A program made the position numbers and the translations under genes. Positions 16,117-25,536 of a stretch of 64,000 nucleotides of DNA are shown one piece after another. Origin of the DNA: Nonomuraea harbinensis (GTDB taxonomy: Bacteria; Actinomycetota; Actinomycetes; Streptosporangiales; Streptosporangiaceae). Within the stretch, counting starts at the first letter, position 1. Each line of letters starts with the position of its first letter. The notes under the pieces were generated by a model. It saw only the letters and a list, made by a program, of their open reading frames with translations, was not told the DNA's origin and did no database searches. The stretch is taken from positions 310,001 to 374,000 of the forward strand of contig NZ_JAHKRN010000001.1 of assembly GCF_019396385.1 (NCBI RefSeq), given 5' to 3'.

Positions 16117-18213
16117 ATGAGAGCGAGAACCGCGATCGCGGCCATGACTGCTGCGGCGATCCTCATGCCGGCCGCGGCCGCCCAGGGCGCGGAGACCACC
16201 AGTGCCCCGCCCCCCGATGACCGGTTCCAGAAGGTGACGCTGAACGACAACCCCGGCGAGCCGATGGACCTGGCGGTGTTACCCGACTCCAGGGTGCTCC
16301 ACACGACCAGGAAAGGCGAAATCTGGTTACACGACCCGAAGACCGGGCTCAACACGCTGGCCGCCGACCTCGACGTCTACCAGCATGACGAGGAGGGCCT
16401 GCAGAGCATCGCCCTCAGCCCCGGCTTCGGGAAGGGATCCAAGAAGGACGACTGGGTCTACCTCTACTACTCGCCGCCGCTCGACACCCCGATCGACGAC
16501 CCCTCGACGCCCGGCGTGAACGAGGGCGACGCCCCGTTCACCGGCGCCCCCGAGGACTTCGAGCCGTTCGAGGGCCTGATCCGGCTGTCGCGGTTCCGCT
16601 TCACCGGCGCCACCGTCGACCTGCGCACCGAGCAGCGCATCCTGGACGTGCCGGTGGACCGCGGCATCTGCTGCCACGTCGGCGGCGACATCGTCTTCGA
16701 CGCCAAGGGCGACCTCTACCTGTCGACCGGCGACGACACCAACCCGTTCTTCTCCGACGGCTACACCCCGATCGACGAGCGGGCCGACCGGAACCCGGCG
16801 TTCGACGCCCAGCGCAGCTCCGGCAACACCAACGACCTGCGCGGCAAGATCCTGCGCATCAGCCCGCGCGACAACGGGTCCTACGCGATCCCGTCAGGCA
16901 ACCTCTTCCGGCGCGGCACTCCCGGGACCCGGCCCGAGATCTACGCGATGGGCCTGCGCAACCCGTTCCGCATCGAGCTGAACCGGTCCAACGGTGACCT
17001 CTACGTCGCCGACTACTCGCCCGACGCCCGCAACGCCGATCCCGCGCGCGGCCCGGCCGGCACCGGGAAGTGGACGGTCATCCGCAAGGCCGGCAACTAC
17101 GGCTGGCCCTACTGCGCGACCGCGCGGCTCCCGTACACCGACTACGACTTCGCGACCGGGACGTCCGGCGCGGCGTTCGGCTGCGCCGCGCCCGTCAACG
17201 AGTCGCCGCACAACACCGGGCGGCGCGAGCTGCCTCCCGTCGTCCAGCCGGACGTGTGGTACTCCTACGGCCAGTCGGCGGAGTTCCCCCAGCTGGGCAC
17301 CGGCGGCATCGGGCCGATGGCCGGCCCCGCCTACGACTTCGACCAGCGTGACACGCGCGGCCGCGACGCCGTGGGCTGGCCGCGTCACTACGACGGCGTC
17401 CCGCTGTTCTACGAGTGGACCCGCGACTACGTCAAGGCGTTCCACCGGGGCGGGCGGATCGAGGACGTGCTCCCCTCGTTCGTCTTCGACAACCCGATGG
17501 ACATGGAGTTCGGCCCCGACGGCGCGCTCTACGTGCTGGAGTACGGCGACGGCTTCTTCCAGGAGAACCCGGACGCCCAGCTCGCCCGCATCGACTACAT
17601 CGGCAACACCGGCAACCACACCCCCGTCCCGGCCGCCGCGGCGTCGGTGACCGCCGGGCAGGCGCCGCTCACCGTCCAGTTCACCGGCGCGGGCACCACC
17701 GACGCCGACGGCGACAGGCTCCGGTACGCCTGGGACTTCGACGCCGACGGCAGGGTGGACTCCCGCAGCCCCGAGGCCGCGTTCACGTTCACCGAGAACG
17801 GCCTGTACAACGCCACGCTCCGGGTCAGCGACCCGAGCGGCAGGTCGGCCTCGACGTCGGTGCGGATCGTGGTCGGCAACGACACCCCGGTCGTCGAGAT
17901 CCTCCGCCCGGCCGAGGGCGACCCGTTCGCGTTCGGCGACGTGGTCGAGTTCGAGGTGCGGGTCACCGACGACCAGCCGGTCGACTGCGCCCGCGTGACC
18001 GTGGACTACATCCTCGGCCACGACGACCACGGCCACCCGCAGACCACGGCCCGCGGCTGCACCGGCTCCATCCAGACCACCGAGCCAGGCGGCCACGACC
18101 CGGAGAACGACGACCTCACCGGCGTCTTCGTCGCGGGCTACACCGACCCGGGCACCGGTGGCCTCCCCGAGCTGACCGGCACCGACCAGGTCGTCCTCCA
18201 GCCCACCCGTTAG
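16117..18213 (+). CDS. Secreted PQQ-type sugar dehydrogenase with PKD domain
   Basis: ATG 16117 follows GAAGGGAGAGGC and gives 698 residues. A signal peptide (to about residue 26) is followed by a glucose/sorbosone-dehydrogenase beta-propeller (about 35-500; landmarks HDEEGLQSIALSPGF, NTNDLRGKILRI, GLRNPFRIELN, MEFGPDGALYVLEYG), a PKD domain (about 510-590; LRYAWDFDADGRVDS) and a C-terminal beta-domain. It oxidises sugars or sugar alcohols outside the cell with bound PQQ or a related cofactor. It heads a same-strand group with a Tat-exported isomerase, a transporter and a glycosidase. Confidence 0.85.
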   Translation: MRARTAIAAMTAAAILMPAAAAQGAETTSAPPPDDRFQKVTLNDNPGEPMDLAVLPDSRVLHTTRKGEIWLHDPKTGLNTLAADLDVYQHDEEGLQSIALSPGFGKGSKKDDWVYLYYSPPLDTPIDDPSTPGVNEGDAPFTGAPEDFEPFEGLIRLSRFRFTGATVDLRTEQRILDVPVDRGICCHVGGDIVFDAKGDLYLSTGDDTNPFFSDGYTPIDERADRNPAFDAQRSSGNTNDLRGKILRISPRDNGSYAIPSGNLFRRGTPGTRPEIYAMGLRNPFRIELNRSNGDLYVADYSPDARNADPARGPAGTGKWTVIRKAGNYGWPYCATARLPYTDYDFATGTSGAAFGCAAPVNESPHNTGRRELPPVVQPDVWYSYGQSAEFPQLGTGGIGPMAGPAYDFDQRDTRGRDAVGWPRHYDGVPLFYEWTRDYVKAFHRGGRIEDVLPSFVFDNPMDMEFGPDGALYVLEYGDGFFQENPDAQLARIDYIGNTGNHTPVPAAAASVTAGQAPLTVQFTGAGTTDADGDRLRYAWDFDADGRVDSRSPEAAFTFTENGLYNATLRVSDPSGRSASTSVRIVVGNDTPVVEILRPAEGDPFAFGDVVEFEVRVTDDQPVDCARVTVDYILGHDDHGHPQTTARGCTGSIQTTEPGGHDPENDDLTGVFVAGYTDPGTGGLPELTGTDQVVLQPTR

Positions 18214-18222
18214 GAGAACCCC

Positions 18223-19119
18223 ATGTGCTACGGCTACGGCCCCAGCCGGCGGTCGCTGCTCGCCGCCGGGCTCGGCCTCGGCGCGGGCGCGCTCGCCGCC
18301 GCCTCCCCGGCCGCCGCGGCGTCGCCGCACCGGCCGCACCACAAGCACCGCGTCCCCCCGGGCCAGATCAGCATGCAGCTCTGGACCGTACGCGACGACC
18401 TCGCGCAGAACTACGACGCCACCCTCGCCTACCTCGCCGAGATCGGCTACCCGCGGATCGAGGTCGCGCTCGGCTACTTCGGGCGTACGGCGAAGCAGCT
18501 CCGCGAGTTCCTGGACGGGCTCGGCATCCGGGCCACCTCCAGCCACGACGGCATCAGCCCTGACGACGCCGCCCTGGAAGCCAAGATCGAGAACGCGCTG
18601 ACCCTCGGCCAGACCTACATGGTCGTGCCGTACCTGAACTCCGACAGCCTGGACCAGTGGAAGGCCTGGGCCGAGCGGATGAACGTCGAGGCGCGGGCCG
18701 CCCGCAAGGCCGGGCTGAAGTACGGCTACCACAACCACGCCCACGAGTTCACCATCGACCTCGGCGGCGGCCGGACTCCGTGGGACGTGCTCACCGCCGA
18801 ACTCGACCCGCGCCTGGTCCACCTGGAGATCGACATCTACTGGGCGGTGACCGGCGGCGTCGGCCGCGGCGCCCGGGACCCGGTGCGGTTCGCGATCGAC
18901 GTCATCAAACGGGCGCCGCAGCGCGTGCTGCAGTACCACGTCAAGGACCGTCACCTGGACGGCGACATGGCCGACCTGGGGACGGGCACGATCGACTTCC
19001 GGCGGGTGTTCGACGCGCACCGCGTCAACGAGTACATCGTGGAGAACGACACCCCGGACGTGACGCCGAGGCAGACGTCCGAAGTCGGCTACCGCTACCT
19101 GAGGAAGCTCCGTTACTAG
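18223..19119 (+). CDS. Tat-exported sugar phosphate isomerase/epimerase-fold protein
   Basis: The protein has 298 residues. A twin-arginine signal (PSRRSLLAAGLGLG) is followed by an AP-endonuclease-2/xylose-isomerase-like TIM barrel, with the typical QLWTVRDDL, YGYHNHAHEF and EIDIYWA segments that provide metal ligands. It starts nine bases after the dehydrogenase stop with AGGAG, so both are co-transcribed. Extracellular location and the partner suggest processing of an oxidised (keto) sugar; the exact substrate is unknown. Confidence 0.85.
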   Translation: MCYGYGPSRRSLLAAGLGLGAGALAAASPAAAASPHRPHHKHRVPPGQISMQLWTVRDDLAQNYDATLAYLAEIGYPRIEVALGYFGRTAKQLREFLDGLGIRATSSHDGISPDDAALEAKIENALTLGQTYMVVPYLNSDSLDQWKAWAERMNVEARAARKAGLKYGYHNHAHEFTIDLGGGRTPWDVLTAELDPRLVHLEIDIYWAVTGGVGRGARDPVRFAIDVIKRAPQRVLQYHVKDRHLDGDMADLGTGTIDFRRVFDAHRVNEYIVENDTPDVTPRQTSEVGYRYLRKLRY

Positions 19120-19126
19120 AGACGGC

Positions 19127-19159
19127 GACCGGGCGGACCTCCTGCGGGCCCGCCCGGTC
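19127..19159 (+). terminator. Hairpin after the isomerase gene
   Basis: GACCGGGCGG (19127-19136) pairs perfectly with CCGCCCGGTC (19150-19159) over a 13-base loop, seven bases after the stop codon. No T-run follows, which is common for actinomycete terminators. Confidence 0.5.
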
Positions 19160-19219
19160 CACGACCCGCCGCGCGTTTGACCCGGTTTGGTACCGGTTGG
19201 TAGCTATACGCTGTCGCGC

Positions 19220-20509
19220 GTGACCATCGCCGTACCGGCCCAGCTGGGCTCCCGCCGCTGGACGGCGGTGATCGTGCTCGGCTTCGTCGGCCAGCTCGCC
19301 TGGACCGTCGAGAACATGTATCTCAACGTGTTCCTGTACGACACGATCAGCGACGACCCGACGGCCATCGCCACCATGGTCGCCGCCAGCGCGGTCACCG
19401 CGACGGTCGCGACGCTGCTGATCGGCTCGTTGTCCGACCGCACGGGCCGCCGCCGGGTGTTCATCGCCGCCGGTTACGTGCTGTGGGGGCTGTCCACGGC
19501 GGCGTTCGGGCTGGTCACCGTGGACACCGTGGCGAACCTCGCGCCGGCCGCGAACGCCGTGCTGGTCGCCATGGTCGCGGTCATCGTGCTGGACTGCGTC
19601 ATGTCGTTCCTGGGCTCCGGCGCGAACGACGCCGCCTTCCAGGCCTGGGTGACCGACGTGACGCGGCCGGCCAACCGGGGCCGGGTGGAGTCCGTCCTGG
19701 CGATCATGCCGCTGGTGTCCATGCTGGCCGTCTTCGGCGCCCTCGACCCGCTCACCAGGGCCGGGCAGTGGCGGGAGTTCTTCGTGCTGATCGGCGCGGT
19801 CATCACGGTGGTCGGGGTGGTGGCCTGGTTCCTGGTCCGTGACCGGCCGTCCGTGCCCCGGGCCCGCGACGGCGCCCTGGCCGCCGTCTTCCACGGCCTG
19901 CGCCCGAGCGCCATGCGCGCCAACCCCGGCCTCTACCTGCTGCTGTCGGCGTGGGCGGTCTGGGGCGTCTCGACGCAGGTCTTCCTCCCGTACCTGATCA
20001 TCTACGTGCAGCGCTACCTGCAGATCGAGGCGTACGCGGTCGTCCTCGGCGTGGTGCTGACCGGCGCGTCGGCGGTCACCGTCGGGTCCGGCCGGCTGAT
20101 CGACCGCGTCGGCAAGGCGCGCTTCCTGCTGCCCGCCGTGGCCGTCTACGCGGCCGGGCTGCTGGCGATGTGGGCGGCGCGCGGAATGGTGCCGGTCATC
20201 GCGGCCGGGCTGGTGATGATGTCCGGGTTCATGCTGGTCGCCGCGACCATCGGCGCGCTCGTGCGCGACCACACGCCGCCGGAGCGCGCCGGGCACGTGC
20301 AGGGACTCCGGATGGTGTTCGCGATCCTCATCCCCATGCTGATCGGACCGTACGTCGGGGCCCTCGTCATCCGGGGCGCGGACGCGTACTACGAGGATCT
20401 CGGGGTGCTCAGACAGGTGCCCACTCCCGCGATCTTCCTGGCCGCCGCCGCGGTGCTGCTGCTGATCGCCGTCCCCGTCCGGATCCTGCGCAAGAGAGAG
20501 ATCGCATGA
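19220..20509 (+). CDS. MFS transporter
   Basis: I chose GTG 19220, nine bases after a TATACG box (19205-19210), as in leaderless actinomycete transcripts; a start at 19187 is less likely. The protein has about 429 residues with 12 predicted helices and the loop motif GSLSDRTGRRRVF between helices 2 and 3, the major-facilitator signature. The group is related to glycoside transporters. Its stop overlaps the GH2 start (ATGA), so it probably imports the oligosaccharide that the glycosidase cleaves. Confidence 0.85.
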   Translation: MTIAVPAQLGSRRWTAVIVLGFVGQLAWTVENMYLNVFLYDTISDDPTAIATMVAASAVTATVATLLIGSLSDRTGRRRVFIAAGYVLWGLSTAAFGLVTVDTVANLAPAANAVLVAMVAVIVLDCVMSFLGSGANDAAFQAWVTDVTRPANRGRVESVLAIMPLVSMLAVFGALDPLTRAGQWREFFVLIGAVITVVGVVAWFLVRDRPSVPRARDGALAAVFHGLRPSAMRANPGLYLLLSAWAVWGVSTQVFLPYLIIYVQRYLQIEAYAVVLGVVLTGASAVTVGSGRLIDRVGKARFLLPAVAVYAAGLLAMWAARGMVPVIAAGLVMMSGFMLVAATIGALVRDHTPPERAGHVQGLRMVFAILIPMLIGPYVGALVIRGADAYYEDLGVLRQVPTPAIFLAAAAVLLLIAVPVRILRKREIA

Positions 20510-22230
20510 GCACGCTCACCCGCTGGGGCCGGGACCTCGACCCCGACGCGGTCCTGCCCGAGTACCCGCGCCCCCAGCTCGTCCGCGACAGCTACCTCAA
20601 CCTCAACGGCCGGTGGGAGTACGCCATCACCGGCGACGGCGAGGAACCGGTGACGTACGACGGGCCGATCGTGGTGCCGTTCTCGCCCGAGTCGGCGCTG
20701 TCCGGCGTCGACCGGCGGCTGATGCCCGGCCAGACCCTCTGGTACCGGCGCGGCCTCACCCTGCCCGACGGCTTCGGCACAGGCGGCAGGGTGCTGCTGC
20801 ACTTCGGCGCGGTGGACCAGACCTGCCGGGTGCTGCTCAACGGCGTCGAGGCGGGCCGCCACACCGGCGGCTACCTCCCGTTCGGCTTCGACGTCACGGA
20901 CCTGCTGCGCGACGGCGAGAACGTCCTGACCGTCGCGGTGCGCGACGACACCGACACCGGGCAGCACGCCCGCGGCAAGCAGAAGCTGGAGCGGGGCGGC
21001 ATCTGGTACACGCCGCAGTCGGGCATCTGGCAGACCGTGTGGGCCGAGCGCGTGCCCGCCACGCACGTCGAGCGGCTCACCCTCACCCCGCACCTGGACG
21101 AGTCGTGCGTCGAGGTGACCGTGCACGCCGCCGAAGGGGAGGCGGACGTCGAGATCCTCGCCGCGGGGACCGTCGTCGCCCGCGCCACCGTCCCCGCCGG
21201 TCGGCCGGTGCGGGTCCCGATCCCGGACGTCCGGCCGTGGAGCCCGGAGGACCCCTTCCTCTACGACGTCACGGTGGAACTGGGCGCCGACCGGGTGCGG
21301 AGCTACGTGGGCATGCGCTCGTACGGGGTGGGGACCGACGCCGACGGGGTGCCCCGGCTGCTGCTCAACGGCCGCCCGTACTTCCACGCCGGGATCCTCG
21401 ACCAGGGCTACTGGTCCGACGGCATGTACACGGCGCCGTCCGACGAGGCGATGATCCACGACATCGCCACCATGAAGCGGCTCGGCTTCACCATGCTGCG
21501 CAAGCACATCAAGATCGAGCCGCTGCGCTGGTACCACCACTGCGACCGCCTCGGCATGATCGTCTGGCAGGACATGGTCAACGCGGGCGGCCGCTACCAT
21601 CCGCTGGTGGTCACCGCCCCGGCGGTCGTGCCGTTCCATCTGCCCGACCGGTTCTTCGGGCGGGCGCACCGGGAGCGGTTCCTCGCCGAGCTCCGCGAGA
21701 CGGTGGAGCACCTGCGCAACGTGGTGAGCATCGCCGTCTGGGTGCCGTTCAACGAGGGCTGGGGCCAGTTCGACGCCGCCCGCGTCGCGGCGGAGGTGGC
21801 CAGGCTCGACCCCACCCGCACCGTCGACCACGCCAGCGGCTGGCACGACCAGGGCGCGGGCGACCTGCGGAGCCTGCACGTCTACTTCCGCCGCTTCCGC
21901 GTGCCGCGCCGCCGCGACCGGCGGGTCCTCGTGCTGTCGGAGTACGGCGGATACGGCCTGCGGGTCGACGGCCACACCTTCAACGACCGCAACTTCGGCT
22001 ACCGGCGCTACGACACCCCCGACCGGCTGGGCGCGGCCTTCGCCCGGCTGCACGCCGAGCAGATCGTCCCGGCCATCCCGCGAGGCCTGAGCGCCACGGT
22101 CTACACCCAGTTGTCCGACGTGGAGGACGAGCTGAACGGGCTGCTCACCTACGACCGCGAGGTGCTCAAACTCCCCGAGGACCTGGTCCGCGCGGTCAAC
22201 CTGCGACTCACGCTCGACCGGACCCGCTGA
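20506..22230 (+). CDS. Glycoside hydrolase family 2 protein
   Basis: The 574-residue protein has the GH2 order: an N-terminal jelly-roll sugar-binding domain (about 30-170; NLNGRWEYAI, HFGAVDQTCRVLLNG), an immunoglobulin-like domain (about 180-265) and a TIM barrel. The barrel shows the acid/base glutamate in VPFNEGWGQFD and the nucleophile in VLSEYGGYGL. No signal peptide is present, so it acts in the cytoplasm on imported glycosides, in line with the coupled MFS gene. Specificity (galactosidase, mannosidase or glucuronidase) cannot be told from sequence alone. Confidence 0.88.
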   Translation: MSTLTRWGRDLDPDAVLPEYPRPQLVRDSYLNLNGRWEYAITGDGEEPVTYDGPIVVPFSPESALSGVDRRLMPGQTLWYRRGLTLPDGFGTGGRVLLHFGAVDQTCRVLLNGVEAGRHTGGYLPFGFDVTDLLRDGENVLTVAVRDDTDTGQHARGKQKLERGGIWYTPQSGIWQTVWAERVPATHVERLTLTPHLDESCVEVTVHAAEGEADVEILAAGTVVARATVPAGRPVRVPIPDVRPWSPEDPFLYDVTVELGADRVRSYVGMRSYGVGTDADGVPRLLLNGRPYFHAGILDQGYWSDGMYTAPSDEAMIHDIATMKRLGFTMLRKHIKIEPLRWYHHCDRLGMIVWQDMVNAGGRYHPLVVTAPAVVPFHLPDRFFGRAHRERFLAELRETVEHLRNVVSIAVWVPFNEGWGQFDAARVAAEVARLDPTRTVDHASGWHDQGAGDLRSLHVYFRRFRVPRRRDRRVLVLSEYGGYGLRVDGHTFNDRNFGYRRYDTPDRLGAAFARLHAEQIVPAIPRGLSATVYTQLSDVEDELNGLLTYDREVLKLPEDLVRAVNLRLTLDRTR

Positions 22231-22241
22231 GGAGAGCCCCT

Positions 22242-23210
22242 GTGGACAACCCCCTGGACCTGCTCCGCGCCGACGACCGGACGGCCGCCTGGCTCGCCGG
22301 ACTGGAGGCCGACGACTCACCGGACGTCGAGGTCGTCCTGCCGGACGCCTTCACCCTGCTCGACCTGGCCGTGCCGCACGAGGACGTCAACGAGATCCTC
22401 GCGCTGGCCCAGAAGATCAGGGCCGACCCCGGGCTGTGGTGGCTGCTGGAACGCTGCGCCCGGCGGCTGGTGCGCGGCATCGGGCTGATCGACCACCCCT
22501 TCGACCTGCCGTACCTGCCCGCCGGGCTGGGCGCGGCCGGCCGCTACTTCCACCTGTTCGTCTTCGTCGCGGCGCTTCCGCACGTGCGCGCCTACCACCG
22601 TGAGCGCGGCGTCCCGGCGGACGTCTCCCGGCACACCCTCGCCGACCTCGGCCGCAACGTCGCCGTCCACCGCAGGCGGCACGGCGTCGGCGGCGTGATC
22701 CAGCCCTCCTGGATCAAGATGCACTACCGGGGCGAGATCTACCAGCTGGGCCGGCTGCAGTACCAGCGCGCCACCCTCGGCACCCGCATGGGGACCCTCA
22801 TCGAGGGCGTCATGCCCGGCGCCCCCTCACTGAATCTGCATATTCCCGACTTCTCCGGGCCGTTGACGCCCGCCGCCTGCGACGACTCGCTGGCCCGCGC
22901 CCGCGCCTTCTTCCCTCGCCACTTCCCCGACGAAGAGCCCACCGTCGCCACCTGCTACTCCTGGCTCCTCGACCCCCAGCTCGCCGACCACCTGCCGGAA
23001 AGCTCCAACATCGTCGCCTTCCAGCGCCGCTTCCGCCCCGGCTACCCGGCCGAGCAGCCCAACGACGGGGGCCCGATCGAGTTCGTCTTCGGCGACCCCG
23101 ACCTGCCGCCCGACCAGCTCTCCCCGCGCACCACGCTGGAGCACGCGATCGTCGCCCACCTGCGCGCCGGCGGTCACTGGTACGAGGGCAACGGCTGGTT
23201 CCCGCTCTGA
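22242..23210 (+). CDS. Acyltransferase domain-containing protein (GNAT-like)
   Basis: GTG 22242 follows GAGGAGAG, 11 bases after the GH2 stop. The 322-residue protein matches the two-domain acyltransferase type in which an N-terminal helical domain (LDLAVPHEDVNEILALAQKI) precedes a GNAT-like C-terminal domain (YQLGRLQYQRATL, LNLHIPDFSGPLTP, ATCYSWLLDPQLADHLPESSN). It may acylate or deacylate a sugar, but nothing in the sequence shows the substrate. It appears to be the last gene of the sugar operon. Confidence 0.75.
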   Translation: MDNPLDLLRADDRTAAWLAGLEADDSPDVEVVLPDAFTLLDLAVPHEDVNEILALAQKIRADPGLWWLLERCARRLVRGIGLIDHPFDLPYLPAGLGAAGRYFHLFVFVAALPHVRAYHRERGVPADVSRHTLADLGRNVAVHRRRHGVGGVIQPSWIKMHYRGEIYQLGRLQYQRATLGTRMGTLIEGVMPGAPSLNLHIPDFSGPLTPAACDDSLARARAFFPRHFPDEEPTVATCYSWLLDPQLADHLPESSNIVAFQRRFRPGYPAEQPNDGGPIEFVFGDPDLPPDQLSPRTTLEHAIVAHLRAGGHWYEGNGWFPL

Positions 23211-23224
23211 CGGGGTCCGGAACC

Positions 23225-23440
23225 GCCCGTCGGCAGGCCGTACAGGAGCACGCGGACGTGGTCCGTGGCGTCGTCCATGCCGCGCCGCAGGTCGCGTAGC
23301 AGCGTGTCGGTGGCGTGCGGGCAGTCCGCCGGCCCGCCCCGGGCCAGGTCGATCGTCCTGGCCATCGCGACGAGCGTCCGGCCGAGCCCGTCGTGCAGGC
23401 TGCGGCTCAACCGGCGACGCTCCCCGGACGGACGTCCAGG
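23225..23440 (-). pseudogene. Histidine kinase fragment (phospho-acceptor helix only)
   Basis: On the minus strand the frame reads GERRRLSRSLHDGLGRTLVAMA and then DTLLRDLRRGMDDATDHVRVLLYGLP, the dimerisation/phosphotransfer helices of a NarL-type kinase. The membrane part before and the whole ATPase domain after are missing. It lies head-to-head with a response regulator fragment, so a deletion combined with an inversion destroyed a two-component pair here. Confidence 0.6.
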
Positions 23441-23462
23441 CGAGGATCCGCCGGATCGGCAC

Positions 23463-23741
23463 GTGGCCGAGGGCGGCGCCGTGTTCGGTCCGGCCCTCGC
23501 CTCCCGCCTCGTCGGCTACTTCTCCGCGGGCGAGCGCGCCGAGCCCGCCCTGCCCGGCCTGACCCCGCGCGAGCGGGAGATCCTCGCCCTGATCGCCGGC
23601 CACCTCACCAACCCGCAGATCGCCGCCCGGCTGGGGCTGAGCCAGAAGACCGTGCGCAACCACGTCTCGGCCGTCTTCACCAAGCTCCAGGTGGCCGACC
23701 GCGCACAGGCCATCATGCGCGCCCGGGAGGCGGGCCTCTGA
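23463..23741 (+). pseudogene. Response regulator fragment (LuxR helix-turn-helix half)
   Basis: The recognisable sequence begins at VAEGGAVFGPALASRLVGYF, the end of a receiver domain and linker, and continues through a full LuxR helix-turn-helix (LTPREREILALIAGH to KTVRNHVSAVFTKLQV). The receiver's Asp and switch residues are absent. The open frame extends upstream only into unrelated sequence. It is the remaining half of the pair whose kinase fragment lies on the other strand. Confidence 0.65.
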
Positions 23742-23744
23742 CGC

Positions 23745-24374
23745 TCAGCCGATGAGGCCGCGCCGGAAGGCGACGGCGACGGCCGCCGCGCGGTCGTTCA
23801 CGCCGAGCTTGGCGTAGATGTGCAGCAGGTGGCTCTTGACCGTGGCCTCGCTGACGAACAGGCGCGCGGCCACCTCGCGGTTGGTCGTGCCCTGCGCGAT
23901 CAGGTCCAGGACCTCCAGCTCGCGGGCGCTCAGCGGGTCGGCCGGCGTGCGCACCTGCCCCACCAGGCGGGTGGCGACGGACGGGGACAGCACCGACTCG
24001 CCCCGCGCCGCCGTGCGCACGGCCCTGATGAGGTCGTCGCGCCGGGTGTCCTTGAGGAGATAGCCGGTGGCGCCGGCCTCGATGGCGGGCAGGACGTCCC
24101 TGTCGGTGTCGTACGTGGTCAGGACGAGCACCCGGGCCCCGATGCCGAGCCGGGTGAGCTCCTTGATGGCGGCGACGCCGTCCATCCCCGGCATGCGCAG
24201 GTCCATGAGGATCACGTCAGGGCTCAGCGCCCGCGCCAGCTCGACCGCCCGGGCGCCGTTCTCGGCCTCGGCGAGCACCTCGAAGTCCGGGTCGCCGGCG
24301 AACATGCCGCGGATGCCGTCGCGCACGATGGGATGGTCGTCGGCGATCAGCAGTCGGATCGGGTCGTCAGCCAC
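23745..24374 (-). CDS. Response regulator, NarL/FixJ family
   Basis: This intact 209-residue protein has receiver residues IADDHPIVRDGI, Asp58 in VILMDLRMPGMDG and Lys in GYLLKDT, then a LuxR domain (SARELEVLDLIAQG to ATVKSHLLHIYAKLGV). It overlaps the kinase gene by eight bases. The order ATPase, permease, kinase, regulator on one strand is a standard arrangement in which the pair controls its own ABC exporter. Confidence 0.92.
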   Translation of the reverse strand: MADDPIRLLIADDHPIVRDGIRGMFAGDPDFEVLAEAENGARAVELARALSPDVILMDLRMPGMDGVAAIKELTRLGIGARVLVLTTYDTDRDVLPAIEAGATGYLLKDTRRDDLIRAVRTAARGESVLSPSVATRLVGQVRTPADPLSARELEVLDLIAQGTTNREVAARLFVSEATVKSHLLHIYAKLGVNDRAAAVAVAFRRGLIG

Positions 24375-25533
24375 GCGCCACCGCCGGGACGCTCGCGGAG
24401 ATCGCGGTGCCGCCGCCGGGCTCGGTCTCGATCTCCAGGGTTCCGGCCAGGCGGCTGACGCGCCCGCGCATCGAGGTCAGGCCGAAACCGCCGCCGTCCC
24501 GTACGCGTTCGAGGTCGAAGCCCGCGCCGTCGTCGCGCACGTCCAGCGTCACCATGTCCTCCATGTAGGAAAGGGTCAGCCCCACCCGGGACGCGCCCGC
24601 GTGCCTGGCCGCGTTGGCCAGGGCCTCCTGCGCGGTGCGGAGCAGGGTCTCCTCCACCTCCGGGTGCATGGGACGCACGGTGCCGGTGGTGGTGAAGTCG
24701 GCGCGCACCCCGTTGAGCTCGCTCCACCGGGCCACGACCTCGCGCAGCGCCTCGGGCAGCGGGGCGGCGTCCAGCTGGCCGGGGCCGACCGCCTGGACCG
24801 AGCGCCGGGCCTCGGCGAGGCTCTCCCGCGCCAGCCGCAGGGCGTTGTCCACGTTGCGGCGCCAGTCGCCGGCCTGGTGTGCCGCCTGGAGCTGGGTGAT
24901 GATGCCGGTCAGGCCCTGGGCGAGGGTGTCGTGGATCTCCGCCGCCATCCGCTGCCGCTCGTCCATCACGCCCGCCTCCCGGGCCTGGACCAGCAGCTGC
25001 GCATGCAGGCCGGCGTTCTCCCGCAGCGTCTCCTCCAGCCGCGTCACCATCTGCTTCCGCTCGGCGCTGCGCGCGGCCGTGATCTCGCCGACGAAGCTGA
25101 ACAGCCCGACCGCGGCCACGATGGCGGCGGTGAGCAGCAGGTACGAGAGGATCTTGGACGGGACGGGGTCCGGCGGCCCGCCGAAGAAGGCCGTGACGCT
25201 GATCGCCGCCGTGGCGGTGACCCCGGCGAAGCGCCACATCCCTTTCAGGTACTCCCATGAGTGCAGGTAGCCGATGAAGCCGAAGAAGCCGGCGAACCAC
25301 ACCGCCTGCGTGCACAGCACGCCGATCAGGACGATCAGCCCGATCACGTAGACGACGCCCCGCGGGACCAGCCGGAGCCACAAGGCGGCCAGCGCCGCCA
25401 GCGCCACGACCCGCCATGGCGGGCCGTCCTCCGTGAGGAGCGCGAGCATCGTGCTGGCTGCCAGCAGGACGTACGGTGCTGCCGTCAGCTGGCGCTCCAG
25501 CAGGCGCTCCCATCGATCGAGCTGCGCCGTCAT
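24367..25533 (-). CDS. Sensor histidine kinase, NarL type
   Basis: The 388-residue protein has about five or six N-terminal membrane helices (to about residue 150), a coiled linker, the phospho-acceptor His201 in MAAEIHDTLAQGLTGI, and a HATPase domain (EALANAARHAGASRVGLTL, DDGAGFD, GFGLTSMRGR). It phosphorylates the overlapping response regulator gene product. Only three bases separate its start from the permease stop, so it is part of the exporter operon. Confidence 0.92.
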   Translation of the reverse strand: MTAQLDRWERLLERQLTAAPYVLLAASTMLALLTEDGPPWRVVALAALAALWLRLVPRGVVYVIGLIVLIGVLCTQAVWFAGFFGFIGYLHSWEYLKGMWRFAGVTATAAISVTAFFGGPPDPVPSKILSYLLLTAAIVAAVGLFSFVGEITAARSAERKQMVTRLEETLRENAGLHAQLLVQAREAGVMDERQRMAAEIHDTLAQGLTGIITQLQAAHQAGDWRRNVDNALRLARESLAEARRSVQAVGPGQLDAAPLPEALREVVARWSELNGVRADFTTTGTVRPMHPEVEETLLRTAQEALANAARHAGASRVGLTLSYMEDMVTLDVRDDGAGFDLERVRDGGGFGLTSMRGRVSRLAGTLEIETEPGGGTAISASVPAVARG

Positions 25534-25536
25534 GCC

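Noticed and set aside
16894-19020. 708-codon minus-strand open frame across the dehydrogenase and isomerase genes
   Set aside because: Val/Asp/Gly/Arg-rich shadow without motifs; the plus strand encodes two clear enzymes.
19177-19210. TTGACC/TATACG promoter before the MFS gene
   Set aside because: The spacer is 22 bases, too long for a standard sigma-70 promoter; only the -10 box is mentioned as a possible leaderless start signal.
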